A stretch of DNA of 25,496 bases, from positions 1 to 25,496 of the forward strand of contig JABANP010000641.1 in the NCBI GenBank assembly GCA_013115135.1. The letters run 5' to 3'. Position 1 is the first letter of the stretch; every line of letters starts with the position of its first letter. The notes beneath the pieces were generated by a model. The model searched no databases and was not told the origin of the DNA. It worked only from the letters and a program-made list of their open reading frames with translations. Below, one piece after another: positions 1-9,907 of this stretch. Made by a program: the position numbers and the translations under genes. This DNA is from Perkinsus olseni. Taxonomy: Eukaryota > Perkinsozoa > Perkinsida > Perkinsidae.

Positions 1-690
1 CCCTGCAGCGGATGAAGTTCACCGAGTACGAGGCGAGGCATGTTGGTCATTACCATCTTACGATCTGTGGTTGCGGTCTTCTCACTTCATTATGTGCGAG
101 ATCAGATATGTAAAAGTCAGGTTTGTCACTCATCTGTAGTAGTCGTGAGTTGTTGTTAGTCGTTCTCGTGCGTCGTTTGCTTTGATCCTTAGTTCAGAAT
201 ACCCTCGTATCGACACGAATCACTGCCCCAAGGATGAATGGTGTTCTTCGAGTACGATAATCACCAAGCGAAGCCCAGTTACGACCAGCGTCACGTAGCG
301 GCTAAGGCATCGATGATGTTTATCATGATCAATTCGTCACATTGTGGATCAACTTCTGGTTCATTGAGACGGTGAGAGAGTCGTATCGCATCGATGAGAT
401 GTCACGCTACTCAGCCGCAGAGCGCACCTAGATGGTCCTGGCTCGAGCTTAGCTGGGTACAACGAACAACAGTCGCCCCCTTCTCTTTCCATCGAATACT
501 CTCGTACGCAGCCTCTCATGAATCACCAGTTTCCTCCGTCATGACAGTTTTCTCTTCTGACCTTGCGTTTCCCCGAGAAGAGGGGAATCTGCACTGTCTA
601 CATAACACAATGGAGCTGTGTTCATACTAGCTTCGCATTGTCATTCCATTCTCTCAACAATTACGCTCCCTATCTGCTCTATCTCGTTCA
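1..690. other. Non-coding or unassigned
   Basis: No convincing gene, RNA gene or repeat was seen. Short open frames have no recognisable domain, signal peptide or splice signals that would join them. Confidence 0.5.
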
Positions 691-2236
691 CTATGAGCCC
701 AATCTACTTATGTTGTGTTCTACAACTACACCTACTGCAACGAGATAGTGCACACTACTGGCTGCCGTGACATCCCCGCGAATCCACAGACGAGCATGTG
801 AAGCGCAGTAGAAGAAGTCATTGACAGATGTGCCCAGGCTGGCCCTCTTTTCTGACCACCACTTTCGCAGCGACAGACGAGCAGCTTCTCTTTGATATCG
901 CCCAAGGGTCCTCACACTAGTTTCCGTCTCCGCAGAGACTTCCCTCATGGAAGCTCCCTTGGCCGCCAACTCGTCAGCCCGTTCATTGGCACTAATAGAA
1001 CTGTGCCCCCGCTTCCAGGGATTTCGGACAAGGACAAATAAATCTGCCTCGCCTTGTCCTAACGGGCCGTGGATGCTCGGGACGACAGGATCTTGAGTAC
1101 AGCTTGTGAGTCCGTAAAGATCTCCCAGGCCTCACCACCCGCCGTAGAGACTATCCAGCGGACTGCTTCAAGAACTCCTAGAAGTTCGCAGTCCGTAAAA
1201 GTAGCGTAGGGGGAGAGTTTCCAGAAGTTGGAATGAACCTCTACGCCCCTGCGATAAACGACCAAAGTAGCGCCGGTCTTGACGTCCTTGACTACCGAGC
1301 CATCCGTGAAGATGGCATTCTCAGTTTGAAGAGCCTCGAGCGCGTAGCTCTTGGCCTCCTCACGTTCCGAGATGGTAGTCGTGACCCAGGGGTGCCAAGG
1401 TTGAGTGGGCAAACCTCTCCAGCGCTGCACCATATCACGACCATCGCGACCCTCAAAGAGAGCCAAGCCCTTGACCGAGAGAGATTGGTCTAGGGCCTTA
1501 GCACATCCAAGTGCAGCGAGCGTGGTGGATGCGATAGTACCAAGCTCCAAGTCTGCTGGCATCATGCCAGCCGCGACACAGAGTGCCGCATTGGAGCTGT
1601 TCCGTGGGGCTTGGAGGGCTATCCTCGCCACCATAGCCGAAACCTGCAGCAAGGCAGATTTCGCGGTAGCTGACTCCAGCCCTTCCTTCCATGCTGAGAC
1701 AGCTTGACTGAGGGCCGCAACGATCGCCACCTTGTAGGTTTTGATCACTTTCTTCCCGGTGATCCCAGCACGTGCCCAGCCCAAGTGCCTCAGCCTGCCT
1801 AACTTGGCTTTGGCTTCGGCACACCTAACCTTGATATGGTGTTGGAACGATAGGCGGTGATCGATCCAAACACCAAGCACGGTGCTTGAAGCACCAGGAC
1901 AACCTTGACAATGTCAACAGGGATTCCATCAAGGGACAAGATATTGTCCCCGATGGTCCTAGGCAGGAGCGCTTGGCTCTTGGCCGGCTCGTAGGACACT
2001 CCCCCGTTGGCAGCCCAAGCCAGCAGCACTGCTGCTGCAGCAGAGTCTCTGCTGACCGCCACCTCTTCACCAGCGACGGGCCAGTACCGGCAGACACCAC
2101 TACCGTCATGTCGTCCGCATAGAGGGTCAGGCTCACGCCCTTCTCCTCCATACCCGCGAACGCGTACTAGTGGTAGGGTGCTTAGCAGAAATAGGAAGGG
2201 ACCCAAGGCACTGCCTTGCGGCACCCCTCTTTCCAA
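691..2236 (-). pseudogene. Reverse transcriptase - RNase H fragment, multiply frameshifted
   Basis: This is the remains of the second open frame of a LINE, which copies element RNA into DNA at the target site. Visible in order are GVPQGSALGPFLF (about 2190-2232), the catalytic LYADD (about 2110-2125), ANGGVSYEPAKSQ, and LGVWIDHRLSF (about 1845-1877). RNase H follows with its acidic residues: FTDGS (about 1300-1318), CELLGVLEA, FTDSQA (about 1100-1120) and NERADELAAKGA (about 950-990). These pieces lie in different frames, with breaks near 2165, near 2030 in a CAG-rich run, at 1874-1895 and near 1080. The break at 1874-1895 is exactly one 14-base palindromic insertion: the two flanking frames differ by two, and dropping 14 bases makes them one frame. 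The domain assignment is secure. The clade of LINE cannot be told from what is left. Confidence 0.85.
1874..1895. repeat. 22-base unit, octamer CAAGCACC, perfect
   Basis: y1-7, reverse complement of y, y2-8, all 22 positions match. Lies at the frame break between the RT core and the LGVWID motif. Confidence 0.9.
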
Positions 2237-2623
2237 ACCTACCGTCTCTCCACTTCAAATGATCCAATCCTGTCCTTACATATGTGATGAACTACGATGC
2301 GTGTTTCATCTTCGATGATGCTACTGTGCCTGTAAACGATGACTCCGCTTCTTAGTATTATTTTATCGTTTCTACCCTAACTGTACGCTTCCGTCTCTAA
2401 GGGAAGGGGGATGTAGTTGCGCAAGTGCACAACTATGGAACCTTAGCTTAGTCGACGCTAGTAGATGATGCTATTACTGTAGTTCGAGTATGGAAGACAG
2501 AATCTCAGGGTTCCACTATACCATTGACTTGAGTTCCCTAATGGTTAACAATCGCCGAATTTCTCCGTCACGGCTTTAGTAATGATGACTTCATAAATAT
2601 GAAGTCCGATGATCTTTTCCTGT

Positions 2624-2645
2624 GCCGGGTCACCGGGCCCGGGTG
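2624..2645. repeat. 22-base unit, octamer GCCGGGTG, one mismatch
   Basis: One mismatch in the inverted middle part; both outer copies are intact. Confidence 0.75.
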
Positions 2646-3142
2646 CATGAGCTTTCAGGAGGGGCTATCCAGAGAGTAGGTTCATCCTACTAGGGCGCAT
2701 CTGGGGTAGAACTGCCCGCACGCGTTCACGGCGCGGTCTGTGACCTGAGTGTGGCCTCGCTGTGATAGCTTCACGGCACCATCAGCGGTCCAGCCTCTGC
2801 CTCAGCTGCTGACTCGCCACTCTGGGTAGAACTTTTTCAGGCTTCTGCTTTACAGGCTCCTCCAGTGATATTCTTCATCTTGGTCATCTCTCGGTCTTCC
2901 TCAGAAGGGTGTTGTTATTTCCCTCTTGACTCAGCAAAGCCATGCTTCATTCAGTTATGGGGATGCAGGAAAAGATACTAGTCTGACGCTCGAATGTGCA
3001 CCATAGTACCACAATACATCAAAATAACGTCGCCTAACGCGAAAAAACAACAGTGCACAGGCTAGCTCAGAGAACAACAGGAGAGAGTTCACTGCAGAGC
3101 TCCAGTCCGTCTCGAGGAAGGCACGGATAGAGGACGACAACA

Positions 3143-3164
3143 GTCAGCTAAGCTGACTCAGCTT
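3143..3164. repeat. 22-base unit, octamer GTCAGCTT, perfect
   Basis: GTCAGCT, AAGCTGAC, TCAGCTT in succession. Confidence 0.9.
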
Positions 3165-3234
3165 GGGTGTTCAGTAAACTGTGTCTCCCGAGATTCGACA
3201 GGAGCGCTTCCAGGATCGTTTTGTGCACACGTTG

Positions 3235-3256
3235 TATTCCTCAGGAATAATTCCTG
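3235..3256. repeat. 22-base unit, octamer TATTCCTG, perfect
   Basis: TATTCCT, CAGGAATA, ATTCCTG in succession. Confidence 0.9.
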
Positions 3257-3316
3257 CCAGGATGTGCACCTGCAATTCAGGACAAAGGTATATTTAGTTG
3301 CATTTCCACCACCTGC

Positions 3317-3361
3317 CTCGCCGTCCTACACCAGACGTTACGTCTGGTGTAGGACGACGAG
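3317..3361. repeat. Long palindrome, 22-base arms, one-base centre
   Basis: Arms match except one position; the centre is the T at 3339. There is no third copy of the arm, so it differs from the 22-base units. Confidence 0.9.
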
Positions 3362-3848
3362 GTGCCGATAGTCAAAGGGACATGTGCTGATCTGTTGCCT
3401 TTCATGACAAGGCTTATTTCCCCCGCGACGATTTCTGCAGCCGAGTCGGTTTTCCTAGGTGAAGAAGCATCCGATCTTGAAGGTGACTTTGTACATGGTC
3501 TCTGTGTGACAGTCCGGTAGAATAGAGTATCTTATCGAAAACAGCAAAGCCCTTTATCCCCGATGACTGCGGAATAGATGCTCTTTCGGTCCAATCATCG
3601 TGTAATGCCCTTACCAATTTCAAAGCGTGTTCTTGTCTACGACGAAGCCTCTTATCAGGCTGACGGAGGGGAGGAGATGCAACCAACGCAGGTCGCTACT
3701 GAGGAGGTGGCTTTCGTGCTACACAGTATACCCACACCGACCCCGTTCGAATTCAGCCGACATTGATACGAAATGCCGTGTTGATTGCAGAGATCAACCT
3801 TTGATGCTCAAAGTGCACGCATGCGTGGAATGAATCGATCGTTTCGCC

Positions 3849-3917
3849 GTGTGCATACGCACGAAATTGCCAACCGCCCGCTCTCTGTTCATCCGCCATT
3901 TCTGAGTGACTCGCGTC
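3849..3917 (+). promoter_or_regulatory. Conserved upstream block of secreted family A (A1)
   Basis: Shares with the other family members the order GTGTGCATnCGnnCGAAATTG, then a C/T-rich stretch with CTCTCTGTTCAT, then TGACTCGCGTCATG at the start codon. Conservation upstream of the coding sequence suggests promoter or 5' UTR function, or simply recent duplication. Confidence 0.55.
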
Positions 3918-4526
3918 ATGAACCTTTCGCTGCACTTGCTCTGCTTTGTGGTGGTTAATGAATATTGTAACGCTGTTGGTGAGCCTGGTGGCTCGCCGTC
4001 TGACCCTGTTCCGACAGCTGATTCTGGTCCGGCTTCTGACTATCTTCCGCCAACACCTGCCGACTCTGCTTCGTCATCGGGTCCCGATTCGCCTGACGAC
4101 CATCGTCCACCAACACCACCCAACTCTCCTTCGTCATCGGGTCCCGCTTGGTCTGACGACTATCGCCCACCAACACCACCCAACTCTCCTTCGTCATCGG
4201 GTCCCGCTTGGCCTGACGACTATCGCCCACCAACACCACCCAACTCTCCTTCGTCATCGGGTCCCGGTTGGCCTGACGACTATCGCCCACCAACACCACC
4301 CGACTCTGCTTCGTCATCAGATCCCGGTCTGCCTAACGACCATCTTCCACCAACACCACCCGACTCTGAACCGTCATCGGATCCTGGTCCGCCTTCTGAC
4401 CCTGCTCGGCCACCTGAGTATGATTCGCACTTGAGCCCTGCTGATGAATCAGCCAGTCCTCCGGCTAACGTTGGTGGCGAGCGAGTCCTCCTCCGTGGTG
4501 TAGAGGTATCTGATGTTTATTATTGA
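3918..4526 (+). CDS. Secreted proline/serine-rich repeat protein, family A member A1
   Basis: Begins MNLSLHLLCFVVV..., a typical signal peptide with a likely cleavage after CNA. The mature part carries six tandem 20-residue repeats of the type RPPTPPNSPSSSGPAWPDDY, then an acidic Ser/Pro tail ending ERVLLRGVEVSDVYY; about 202 residues. In most siblings translation can start four codons earlier, at an ATG followed by TCGV-type codons (MTRV). Here that ATG is GTG (3906), so the second ATG at 3918 is chosen. Composition suggests an extended, possibly O-glycosylated secreted or surface protein; that role is inference. The minus-strand and +1 frames across the repeat are also open because the repeat unit is 60 bases, and are treated as shadows. 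Confidence 0.75.
   Translation: MNLSLHLLCFVVVNEYCNAVGEPGGSPSDPVPTADSGPASDYLPPTPADSASSSGPDSPDDHRPPTPPNSPSSSGPAWSDDYRPPTPPNSPSSSGPAWPDDYRPPTPPNSPSSSGPGWPDDYRPPTPPDSASSSDPGLPNDHLPPTPPDSEPSSDPGPPSDPARPPEYDSHLSPADESASPPANVGGERVLLRGVEVSDVYY
4038..4397 (+). repeat. Coding minisatellite, 60-base unit x 6
   Basis: Six consecutive 60-base units inside A1, each encoding one 20-residue PPTPP-SSSGP module. Units 3-5 are nearly identical at DNA level, which suggests recent expansion or homogenisation, while the first and last units are more diverged. Confidence 0.9.
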
Positions 4527-4598
4527 ATGCCCAAGGTGAAGCGGCGAGAGGCCGTCCAGTTACATTGAGTACCGTATACAAGGCGCCTGCCTGAGTAT

Positions 4599-4620
4599 GG
4601 CCTGAGTCAGGCCGCCTGAC
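4599..4620. repeat. 22-base unit, octamer GGCCTGAC, perfect
   Basis: GGCCTGA, GTCAGGCC, GCCTGAC. Located in the 3' region of A1; the A2 3' region lacks it. Confidence 0.9.
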
Positions 4621-4708
4621 CAGGCTTTGAGGCCTCGTGGGACGGTCTTTCGAATATCTTAGCCGCGCACTGCTCTTGTCGATGTACACTACCTTTTTCC
4701 GATGTCAT

Positions 4709-4733
4709 CAACAACTTTTTCCGTACGTTGTTG
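4709..4733 (+). promoter_or_regulatory. 3' hairpin shared by A1 and A2
   Basis: CAACAAC and GTTGTTG arms enclose a T-rich loop (TTTTTCCGTAC). The same hairpin with similar flanks lies at the same relative place downstream of A2, while much of the surrounding sequence differs. It could be a 3' UTR or transcript-end signal, or only shared ancestry. Confidence 0.4.
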
Positions 4734-6375
4734 CATGGTTCGCTATCCGAGAGGGAATTCCTTTCGCAAGTTACTATTTCAATACACTACTTGTGCCGGT
4801 TGCGTCAATTGTTTGAGTTAAGTGTTACGGTGACAGGGCTGCGGCTAATGCTACGGAGGGCTGCCTCGGCAGCGTTCGCCAGCTAGTTCGACCTCGCCTG
4901 GCCAAGCCAGGCTGGCTTCGATTGCAATCGTCGTCGTATAACTCAAAATACCTGCAATAACGAGCATTACAGAACGATCATGGTATGCAAAGGAACGATG
5001 GGTTGAGTCAAATTGAGAAGAACATGATCAGCATCAGACACAGGAGATACGGAAATAATGCCGCGGAATGATAACGGGGGAATACACTGAACTGAGAGGA
5101 TTCCGTCAGGAGGCAACGAGATTGTTTGGTTTGCTCTTTGTGCTGATTGCGGCAGCACTCGCGCTAACTGAATCATCGTCAAGTTGCTAGCCCATGGGTT
5201 TCGTGTAACCAATTTCTTGTCAAGAAAGTCAACTGCAACGCGAGGTCCCCACGACATCAGTCCTGTGTACCGTATACCGATGAACATGCACTGAGCGCAT
5301 GATGCGCTGCGCATCCCATATTGCGCGACACGGAATTGAGGTTGGATATTTCAAGTTGGATTTTGATCTTTAATTTGAGGTTCTAGTTTTTTTAAATATC
5401 TCCCCAGGATCCTGTCACGTTAGTTCGAACTTGTGTTTTTTTTTTAATTTTTCGAAAACGAAGTGGTATTCTTTTAATTAAATCTTAATTTGATCTTGAA
5501 AATTCAATTTTAAAATAAAGCGTTTTAAAATGAAGTCTGCTTATTTTCAATTTCTAAAAAAGTATTTAAATTGAGGTCCCATCCTTTTAAACCGTGCAAC
5601 TTGTGATATGGAGTAGGGTCCCTATGCCGATCGACTGAGAGTGGGAATCGGAGCGGGGGATCATAATCTTCTACGATAACATGAGCCCCCGAATATGGAA
5701 AATTTTGACCCTGAGTAGCCTTGAACCACACGAAAGTCGGTTGTCAAACCCATTAGATCGCTAGTTGGGCTGAACCGCCGAAATATGACGAATTTCTCGG
5801 CTTATTTATTCGACAGTATTGTCATATTTTTCCCAGAAAGAGTGCTTCCTGGACTTCCGAACCGTCTGGCTCGTTAAGCCGTAGAGCCGTCCGATATTGC
5901 GAAATAATTCTGCGAAAATCGGGAAAAATCGGACTTTTCTCCCATTGTAAATTCAATATTTTCGGTTATTTCCTCTTGTTTTGAACTCGGAAGTTCGGCC
6001 TCAAATTTCTCCCTATTTTTACGGGGGTTTTGGAACGAGAAACTGTCTGCACGCACGCACGCACAACGCGCGAATGCCTCTTGTTGCAGTATATGCTCCG
6101 CTCGCTCCGCAACTAGTATCATCATCGGAAACGGCTAGCTTGAGTAGTGCAGGATTGTGTGACTACGTCCCCTGCCGCGATGGTTTCACCCTCAGTAAAG
6201 CCTGCGGCCTTCCTTGCACAAGAAAATTTAACGACAGCCCAGTCGACGAAGCAAGACCGCTTGAGATTCTCTCGAATCGTTGAATTTCCTTCGAGACCTG
6301 GATCGTGCTCCTGTGATTGCGACACTTGGCTCAAGAGTGGGAATCGGCGTTCAATACTCATGGTCAAATTTCTCC
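4734..6375. other. Intergenic region, partly AT-rich
   Basis: No gene recognised. About 5340-5570 is AT-rich with runs of T and A. About 5150-5215 (CTGAATCATCGTCAAG region) recurs at about 8240-8335 downstream of A2, so the A1 and A2 flanks come from one duplicated segment. One 22-base palindromic unit lies at 5294-5315. Confidence 0.45.
5294..5315. repeat. 22-base unit, octamer AGCGCATC, perfect
   Basis: AGCGCAT, GATGCGCT, GCGCATC. Confidence 0.9.
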
Positions 6376-6752
6376 GCCTGAGGAATACTCTGAGTCACCT
6401 CTTGTATGAGTACCCGCGCACGGAATGAACAGGAGACAATCTCGCACGCATGCTGTAGCGTTGCGTGCCGCGCAGGAACAGTCGATGTCATTCAGGCGAG
6501 CCCGCCACTCGCTGCTGTCGTGTTCGCGCTCCAGCGATTCCCTTCGGGTCCGTATGCGTGTACTACTACCACGTGAGTCAGAGTACCCCTCCGATGGAGG
6601 AACGTGAGAAGTCAAAGCGCTCAAGCGCAGAAGCAAGATGCCAGCCGTAGCTCGTCGTGGCGCACACGCCGGAACGATATCGATTATTCCTGTGCGACTC
6701 GCAAAACTACAGCATGCGTGCGAAATTGTCTACTGTTCATTCTCTATTCATT
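6376..6752. repeat. Interleaved inverted repeat, including an orphan reversed copy of the family A upstream block
   Basis: The stretch 6422-6530, read on the minus strand, closely matches 6640-6752 on the plus strand (shared GCATGCGTGCGA, CGATATCGATTATTCCTGTG-like and TGTTCATTC parts). In addition, 6376-6415 matches the reverse complement of about 6560-6600. The reversed copy ends at TGTTCATTC and is not followed by a leader-coding sequence, so it is an upstream block without a gene. Confidence 0.7.
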
Positions 6753-6766
6753 TTCCATCTTATCAG
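6708..6766 (+). promoter_or_regulatory. Conserved upstream block of secreted family A (A2)
   Basis: Contains GCATGCGTGCGAAATTGTC, a T/C-rich part with CTGTTCATTC, and the ATG-nnn-CGCGTCATGAACCTTCT start region common to the family. Confidence 0.55.
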
Positions 6767-7556
6767 ATGTTCCGCGTCATGAACCTTCTCCTTCACTTGT
6801 GTTACTTGCTGGTCGCTATCGAGCATTGTACCGCCGCCGGTGGGCTAGATGATAAAGTCGTCCCTCATCATTGTGCCCAAGCGGCCATCTAACCCTGATC
6901 AGCAGCCAGATGACCCTGCTCCGCCGCCTGACTCTGGTCATTCGTCTGACTCTGATGATTCGTCTGACTCTGAACTGCCACCCGATTCCGGTCTGCCATC
7001 TGACTCTGGTCCGCCACCTGAATCTGGTCTGCCATCTGACTCTGGTCCGCCACCACCTGGCTCTGATCTGCCACCTGAATCTGGTCTGCCATCTGACTCT
7101 GGTCCGCCACCACCTGACTCTGATCTGCCACCCGATTCTGGTCTACCATCTGACTCTGGCCCGGCACCTGAATCTGGTCTGCCATCTGACTCTGATCTGC
7201 CATCTGACTCTGGCCCGCCACCCGACTCTGGTCTGCCATCTGACTCTGGTCCGCCACCCGACTCTGGTCTGCCATCTGACTCTGATCTGCCATCTGACTC
7301 TGGCCCGCCACCCGACTCTGGTCTGCCATCTGACTCTGGTCCGCCACCACCTGACTCTGGTCTGCCATCTGACTCTGGTCTGCCATCTGACTCTGGTCCG
7401 CCACCTGATTCTGCTCAGGCCGGTCTGTCATCGGTGCCCGAGGAGCCGGCTCATGGCGATAGCGGGCGAGTCCTCCTTCGCTATCCAACCTCGACTGTTG
7501 ATTGTGCCCGACGTAAAGCGCCCAAACACAGTCCAGTGTTATTGAGTACTGTATAA
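6767..7556 (+). CDS. Secreted Pro/Ser/Asp repeat protein, family A member A2, probably with a short intron
   Basis: The first part (6767 on) reads MFRVMNLLLHLCYLLVAIEHCTAAGG, the family signal peptide. That frame stops at 6892. The mature region continues in another frame, with about 13 modules of the type GLPSDSGPPPDS up to a stop at 7556. A GT...CAG interval at 6857-6902 (46 bases, containing CTAACCCTGAT before CAG) would join the two parts in phase after DDK. A simple frameshift would do the same, so the intron is only likely. The tail contains RVLLR as in A1 and then runs beyond the place where A1 stops, because the frame differs there. Expected to be a secreted, highly acidic, extended protein; function unknown. 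Confidence 0.65.
6903..7420 (+). repeat. Coding minisatellite, about 36-base units
   Basis: Tandem, slightly variable units built from CCACCTGACTCTGGT and CTGCCATCTGACTCTGGT, encoding PPDSG and LPSDSG. Two other frames are also open across the array as a consequence of the unit length. Confidence 0.9.
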
Positions 7557-7664
7557 AAGCTTCTCTCTCAACCCGTTTTCCGGGTCTTGAAGCCTCGTTA
7601 GTTTCAGCCTCACGAGTGTATTGGTCGTGTCAGTCTCTCGTCAACGCCATTTTTTCAACATCAT

Positions 7665-7690
7665 CAACAACTTTTTTCCATCCGTTGTTG
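7665..7690 (+). promoter_or_regulatory. 3' hairpin of A2, same as after A1
   Basis: CAACAAC and GTTGTTG arms around TTTTTTCCATCC, followed by TATGGTTC as after A1. Confidence 0.4.
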
Positions 7691-7900
7691 TATGGTTCAT
7701 TTCCCCGGTAGGTATTCTTTGCCCGAGCTAGACTTTTTTCAAGCGGTCCATTAGTATTCGACTGATGCCCTACGCGTGGCGGTTTTATCAACATCCAGCT
7801 TTCGCGTCGTCAATAGGGTCAAAATTATGATTCAAAATAGTCGGATAATACTTGAGCTTCGCTGGGAGACAACATGTCATTCTGTGTTGAATGATCGACA

Positions 7901-7922
7901 CGCGAGATTCTCGCGGTGAGAC
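7901..7922. repeat. 22-base unit, octamer CGCGAGAA, two mismatches
   Basis: The 7+1+7 palindrome is perfect; the third copy (GTGAGAC) differs at two positions. Probably an older unit. Confidence 0.55.
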
Positions 7923-8362
7923 CCCGATGGTCAGATCAAGGAAAAACTTGAGCGTACTCGACGCATATAAGACCACGGCGGCTGTCAAGAAGAGGCGGCG
8001 AAAAGCGAAATCGAACTTCTCATTTTTGAAGTTTCATCGTGTAGGAGTCGAACTTACGGAGGACTAGCGTGTGGATTCGGAAGTCCCATCACGAAATTGA
8101 AAGCTCTACGCGCGGAATAGATATACCGGCTTCAGATTCATACCTCAAACTCCGCTCTCCTCAGCGAATTGTGGTTTTATTTACGAAATAGATGGCGGAA
8201 GGTGGTAGAGTCGAACGAGCCTGTCTGGGTCTGTTCTGTGCACCCATTATGACGGCAATCGCCCCAACTGAATCACGCGACACAGAGCTCATCGTCAAGC
8301 TGCTAGCTTGCGGTCTTCGCGTGTAACTGAGCCGGCGGTTTCGTAACGCTACAGGCATTAAA

Positions 8363-8384
8363 CTTCAAAGTTTGAAGTTCAAAC
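8363..8384. repeat. 22-base unit, octamer CTTCAAAC, perfect
   Basis: CTTCAAA, GTTTGAAG, TTCAAAC. Confidence 0.9.
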
Positions 8385-8683
8385 TGCCACATACGACGAG
8401 CTGAGCTGGGCACGCTCGAGACCAGCACCGAGATACTACGTTGTCTTCATCTGAGCACGTGAGAGTCGGCGGGTAAGCGTTGCCTATCGAGCACGTTCTT
8501 TTATGCTGGAAAACTTGGACTTCAAGCATGGCTAGGTTGTAACCGTGAACGCTTTTACTTGTGCTTGGAATGGTGACTCTCCAAGACTCGACCCCGTGTA
8601 TTATAGTCACCAGTTGTCACTCTGACAACTACCTCCTCTCAGTGGAGTTCACTGCTGCTGCGCACGGTGCACCAAAATTCAAA

Positions 8684-8705
8684 GTGCCTTGAAGGCACTG
8701 CCTTT
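8684..8705. repeat. 22-base unit, octamer GTGCCTTC, one mismatch
   Basis: GTGCCTT, GAAGGCAC, TGCCTTT; only the last base differs. Confidence 0.8.
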
Positions 8706-8962
8706 AGAAAAAACCGATTGTAGGTATCTATGTGTAGAACTCATACACGAACTTTCAATGCCATATTCGCATGCTGTGGCTCACACTATTTGTCAACACT
8801 TTGACGTATGATTTTGGTACTTCAGTGGCATTTGCACAGGGCAGACGGTTTGAATTGCCCTAAAGGCCGCAACAATGCCTCGCCTCTTACGACCAAGCAC
8901 GAGAGAATTTAGGGCAGAGGAAGGTCTCTCTAATGGTGGTATTCGACCTTGCTCATTGATCC

Positions 8963-8984
8963 CGAGTAGGCTACTCGGAGTAGC
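8963..8984. repeat. 22-base unit, octamer CGAGTAGC, perfect
   Basis: CGAGTAG, GCTACTCG, GAGTAGC. Confidence 0.9.
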
Positions 8985-9178
8985 TGCTACCGCGGTCATT
9001 TTCGACATTTCAGCCTCCGAAACCGGGTTTCCACGTAGCTGCGCAGCTCCTGCCACTACCGCACTATAACTCAGTAGAGTGTGGCTATTCGAGACGGGAC
9101 TCAGAGAGCAGTGAAACCGGACTCGAGCCGAGCTAGTGGAAAGGATGTCTTTAACAGTTTGCACGCGATTGCCGGGAC

Positions 9179-9200
9179 GGTCGGAGTCCGATCATCGGAC
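9179..9200. repeat. 22-base unit, octamer GATCGGAC, one mismatch
   Basis: GGTCGGA, GTCCGATC, ATCGGAC; second base differs in the first copy. Confidence 0.8.
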
Positions 9201-9328
9201 GCACAAAAGAGTAAATGCGCACAAAGAGCAATTGTGAGAAGCGGCTTTTGAGTTTATGGTACGCAGCAGCCGTGAAGGTAGTTGTCACCATAAGGGCATT
9301 TGTTCTCGGCCAATGGAAACCGTTGCGG

Positions 9329-9385
9329 CGTGTGCACGCGTGCGACGTTGTCTGTCACTCTCGTTCTGTTCATCTGCCACATCAA
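9329..9385 (+). promoter_or_regulatory. Conserved upstream block of secreted family A (A3)
   Basis: GTGTGCACGCGTGCGACGTTGTC, then TCTGTTCATCTGCCAC and the ATG-CCTCGCGTCA start region. Confidence 0.55.
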
Positions 9386-9907
9386 ATGCCTCGCGTCACA
9401 TACCTTCTGCTTTGCCTGCTGATATCCCTCAAGTATGGTAACGCCAGTTGCTTTGGCTGGTTCTCTAAGCATGACGAGTATGACCTGCCGCACGATGAAG
9501 ATCAGGTAGAGGACCCCCCGCTTGAGACGCCGAACCCGGATGAGCAAAAGCAGGATGAGCAGAAGCAGGATGAGCAGAAGCAGGATGAGCAGAAGCCAGA
9601 TGTGCAACAGGAACCACAGGAACACCACCAAGAACAGCATCAAGACCAGCATCAAGACCAGCATCAAGACCAGCATCAAGACCAGCATCAAGACCAGCAT
9701 CAAGAACAGCATCAAGACCAGCATCAAGAACAGCAGCAACCGGTTGAGCAGCAACCGGTTGAGCAGCAACTGGTTGAGCAGCAGCCTGTTGGGCAGCATC
9801 GTGAGCAGCAACAACAGCAGCAGATACATCACGCTGCCGCCAGTCAGAATCTGGCTGAGTTTGACGATAGTTCGGTAGATTCTGGTTATACCAGCTTGGT
9901 GACATAG
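9386..9907 (+). CDS. Secreted Gln/His/Asp repeat protein, family A member A3
   Basis: A protein of 173 residues. It starts MPRVTYLLLCLLISLKYGNAS (signal peptide) followed by CFGWFSKHDEYD, the family's post-cleavage motif (compare CLGWFTKDDDD in A4). Three repeat zones follow: DEQKQ x about 4, HQDQ/HQEQ x about 9, and QQPVE x about 4. A non-repetitive end, EFDDSSVDSGYTSLVT, closes the protein. The second ATG of the family start region is replaced here (CGCGTCACATAC), which shows that the first ATG (MTRV/MPRV) is the ancestral start. The long antisense frame is leucine-rich only because it mirrors CAG-type codons and is not considered real. The siblings' FYLDPA box is absent, so this member is the most diverged. 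Confidence 0.75.
   Translation: MPRVTYLLLCLLISLKYGNASCFGWFSKHDEYDLPHDEDQVEDPPLETPNPDEQKQDEQKQDEQKQDEQKPDVQQEPQEHHQEQHQDQHQDQHQDQHQDQHQDQHQEQHQDQHQEQQQPVEQQPVEQQLVEQQPVGQHREQQQQQQIHHAAASQNLAEFDDSSVDSGYTSLVT

Larger units (their letters stand above)
691..2262 (-). mobile_element. Non-LTR (LINE-like) retrotransposon remnant, 5'-truncated
   Basis: Reading right to left, homology begins just upstream of the GVPQGSALGP motif. The catalytic FADD-box region comes next, then an RNase H domain, and it ends near 691. Everything upstream of the reverse-transcriptase fingers is missing, which is the usual 5' truncation of LINE copies. No LTRs, poly-A tail or target-site duplication could be identified with confidence. 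The coding part is broken by several frameshifts, so the copy is dead. Confidence 0.85.
2263..3848. other. Intergenic region with palindromic units
   Basis: No gene is recognised. The stretch holds three 22-base octamer-inverse-octamer units (2624, 3143, 3235) and a 45-base near-perfect palindrome at 3317-3361. Open frames here are short and overlap these structures. Confidence 0.5.
7691..9328. other. Intergenic region with many palindromic units
   Basis: No convincing gene. It holds five 22-base units (7901, 8363, 8684, 8963, 9179) and an 8+3+8 inverted repeat at 8612-8630. The 8240-8335 part repeats sequence found after A1. Confidence 0.5.

Noticed and set aside
2204..2218. 7+1+7 palindrome CAAGGCA C TGCCTTG
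   Set aside because: It encodes the conserved VPQGSALG motif of reverse transcriptase and has no third copy, so it is codon-driven coincidence and not a 22-base unit.
6889..7488. 199-codon minus-strand frame
   Set aside because: Antisense shadow of the A2 repeats, as is the second plus-strand frame.
9620..9735. Regular spaced repeat resembling a CRISPR array
   Set aside because: It is a contiguous coding repeat (HQDQ) with no spacers, in a eukaryote-like context.
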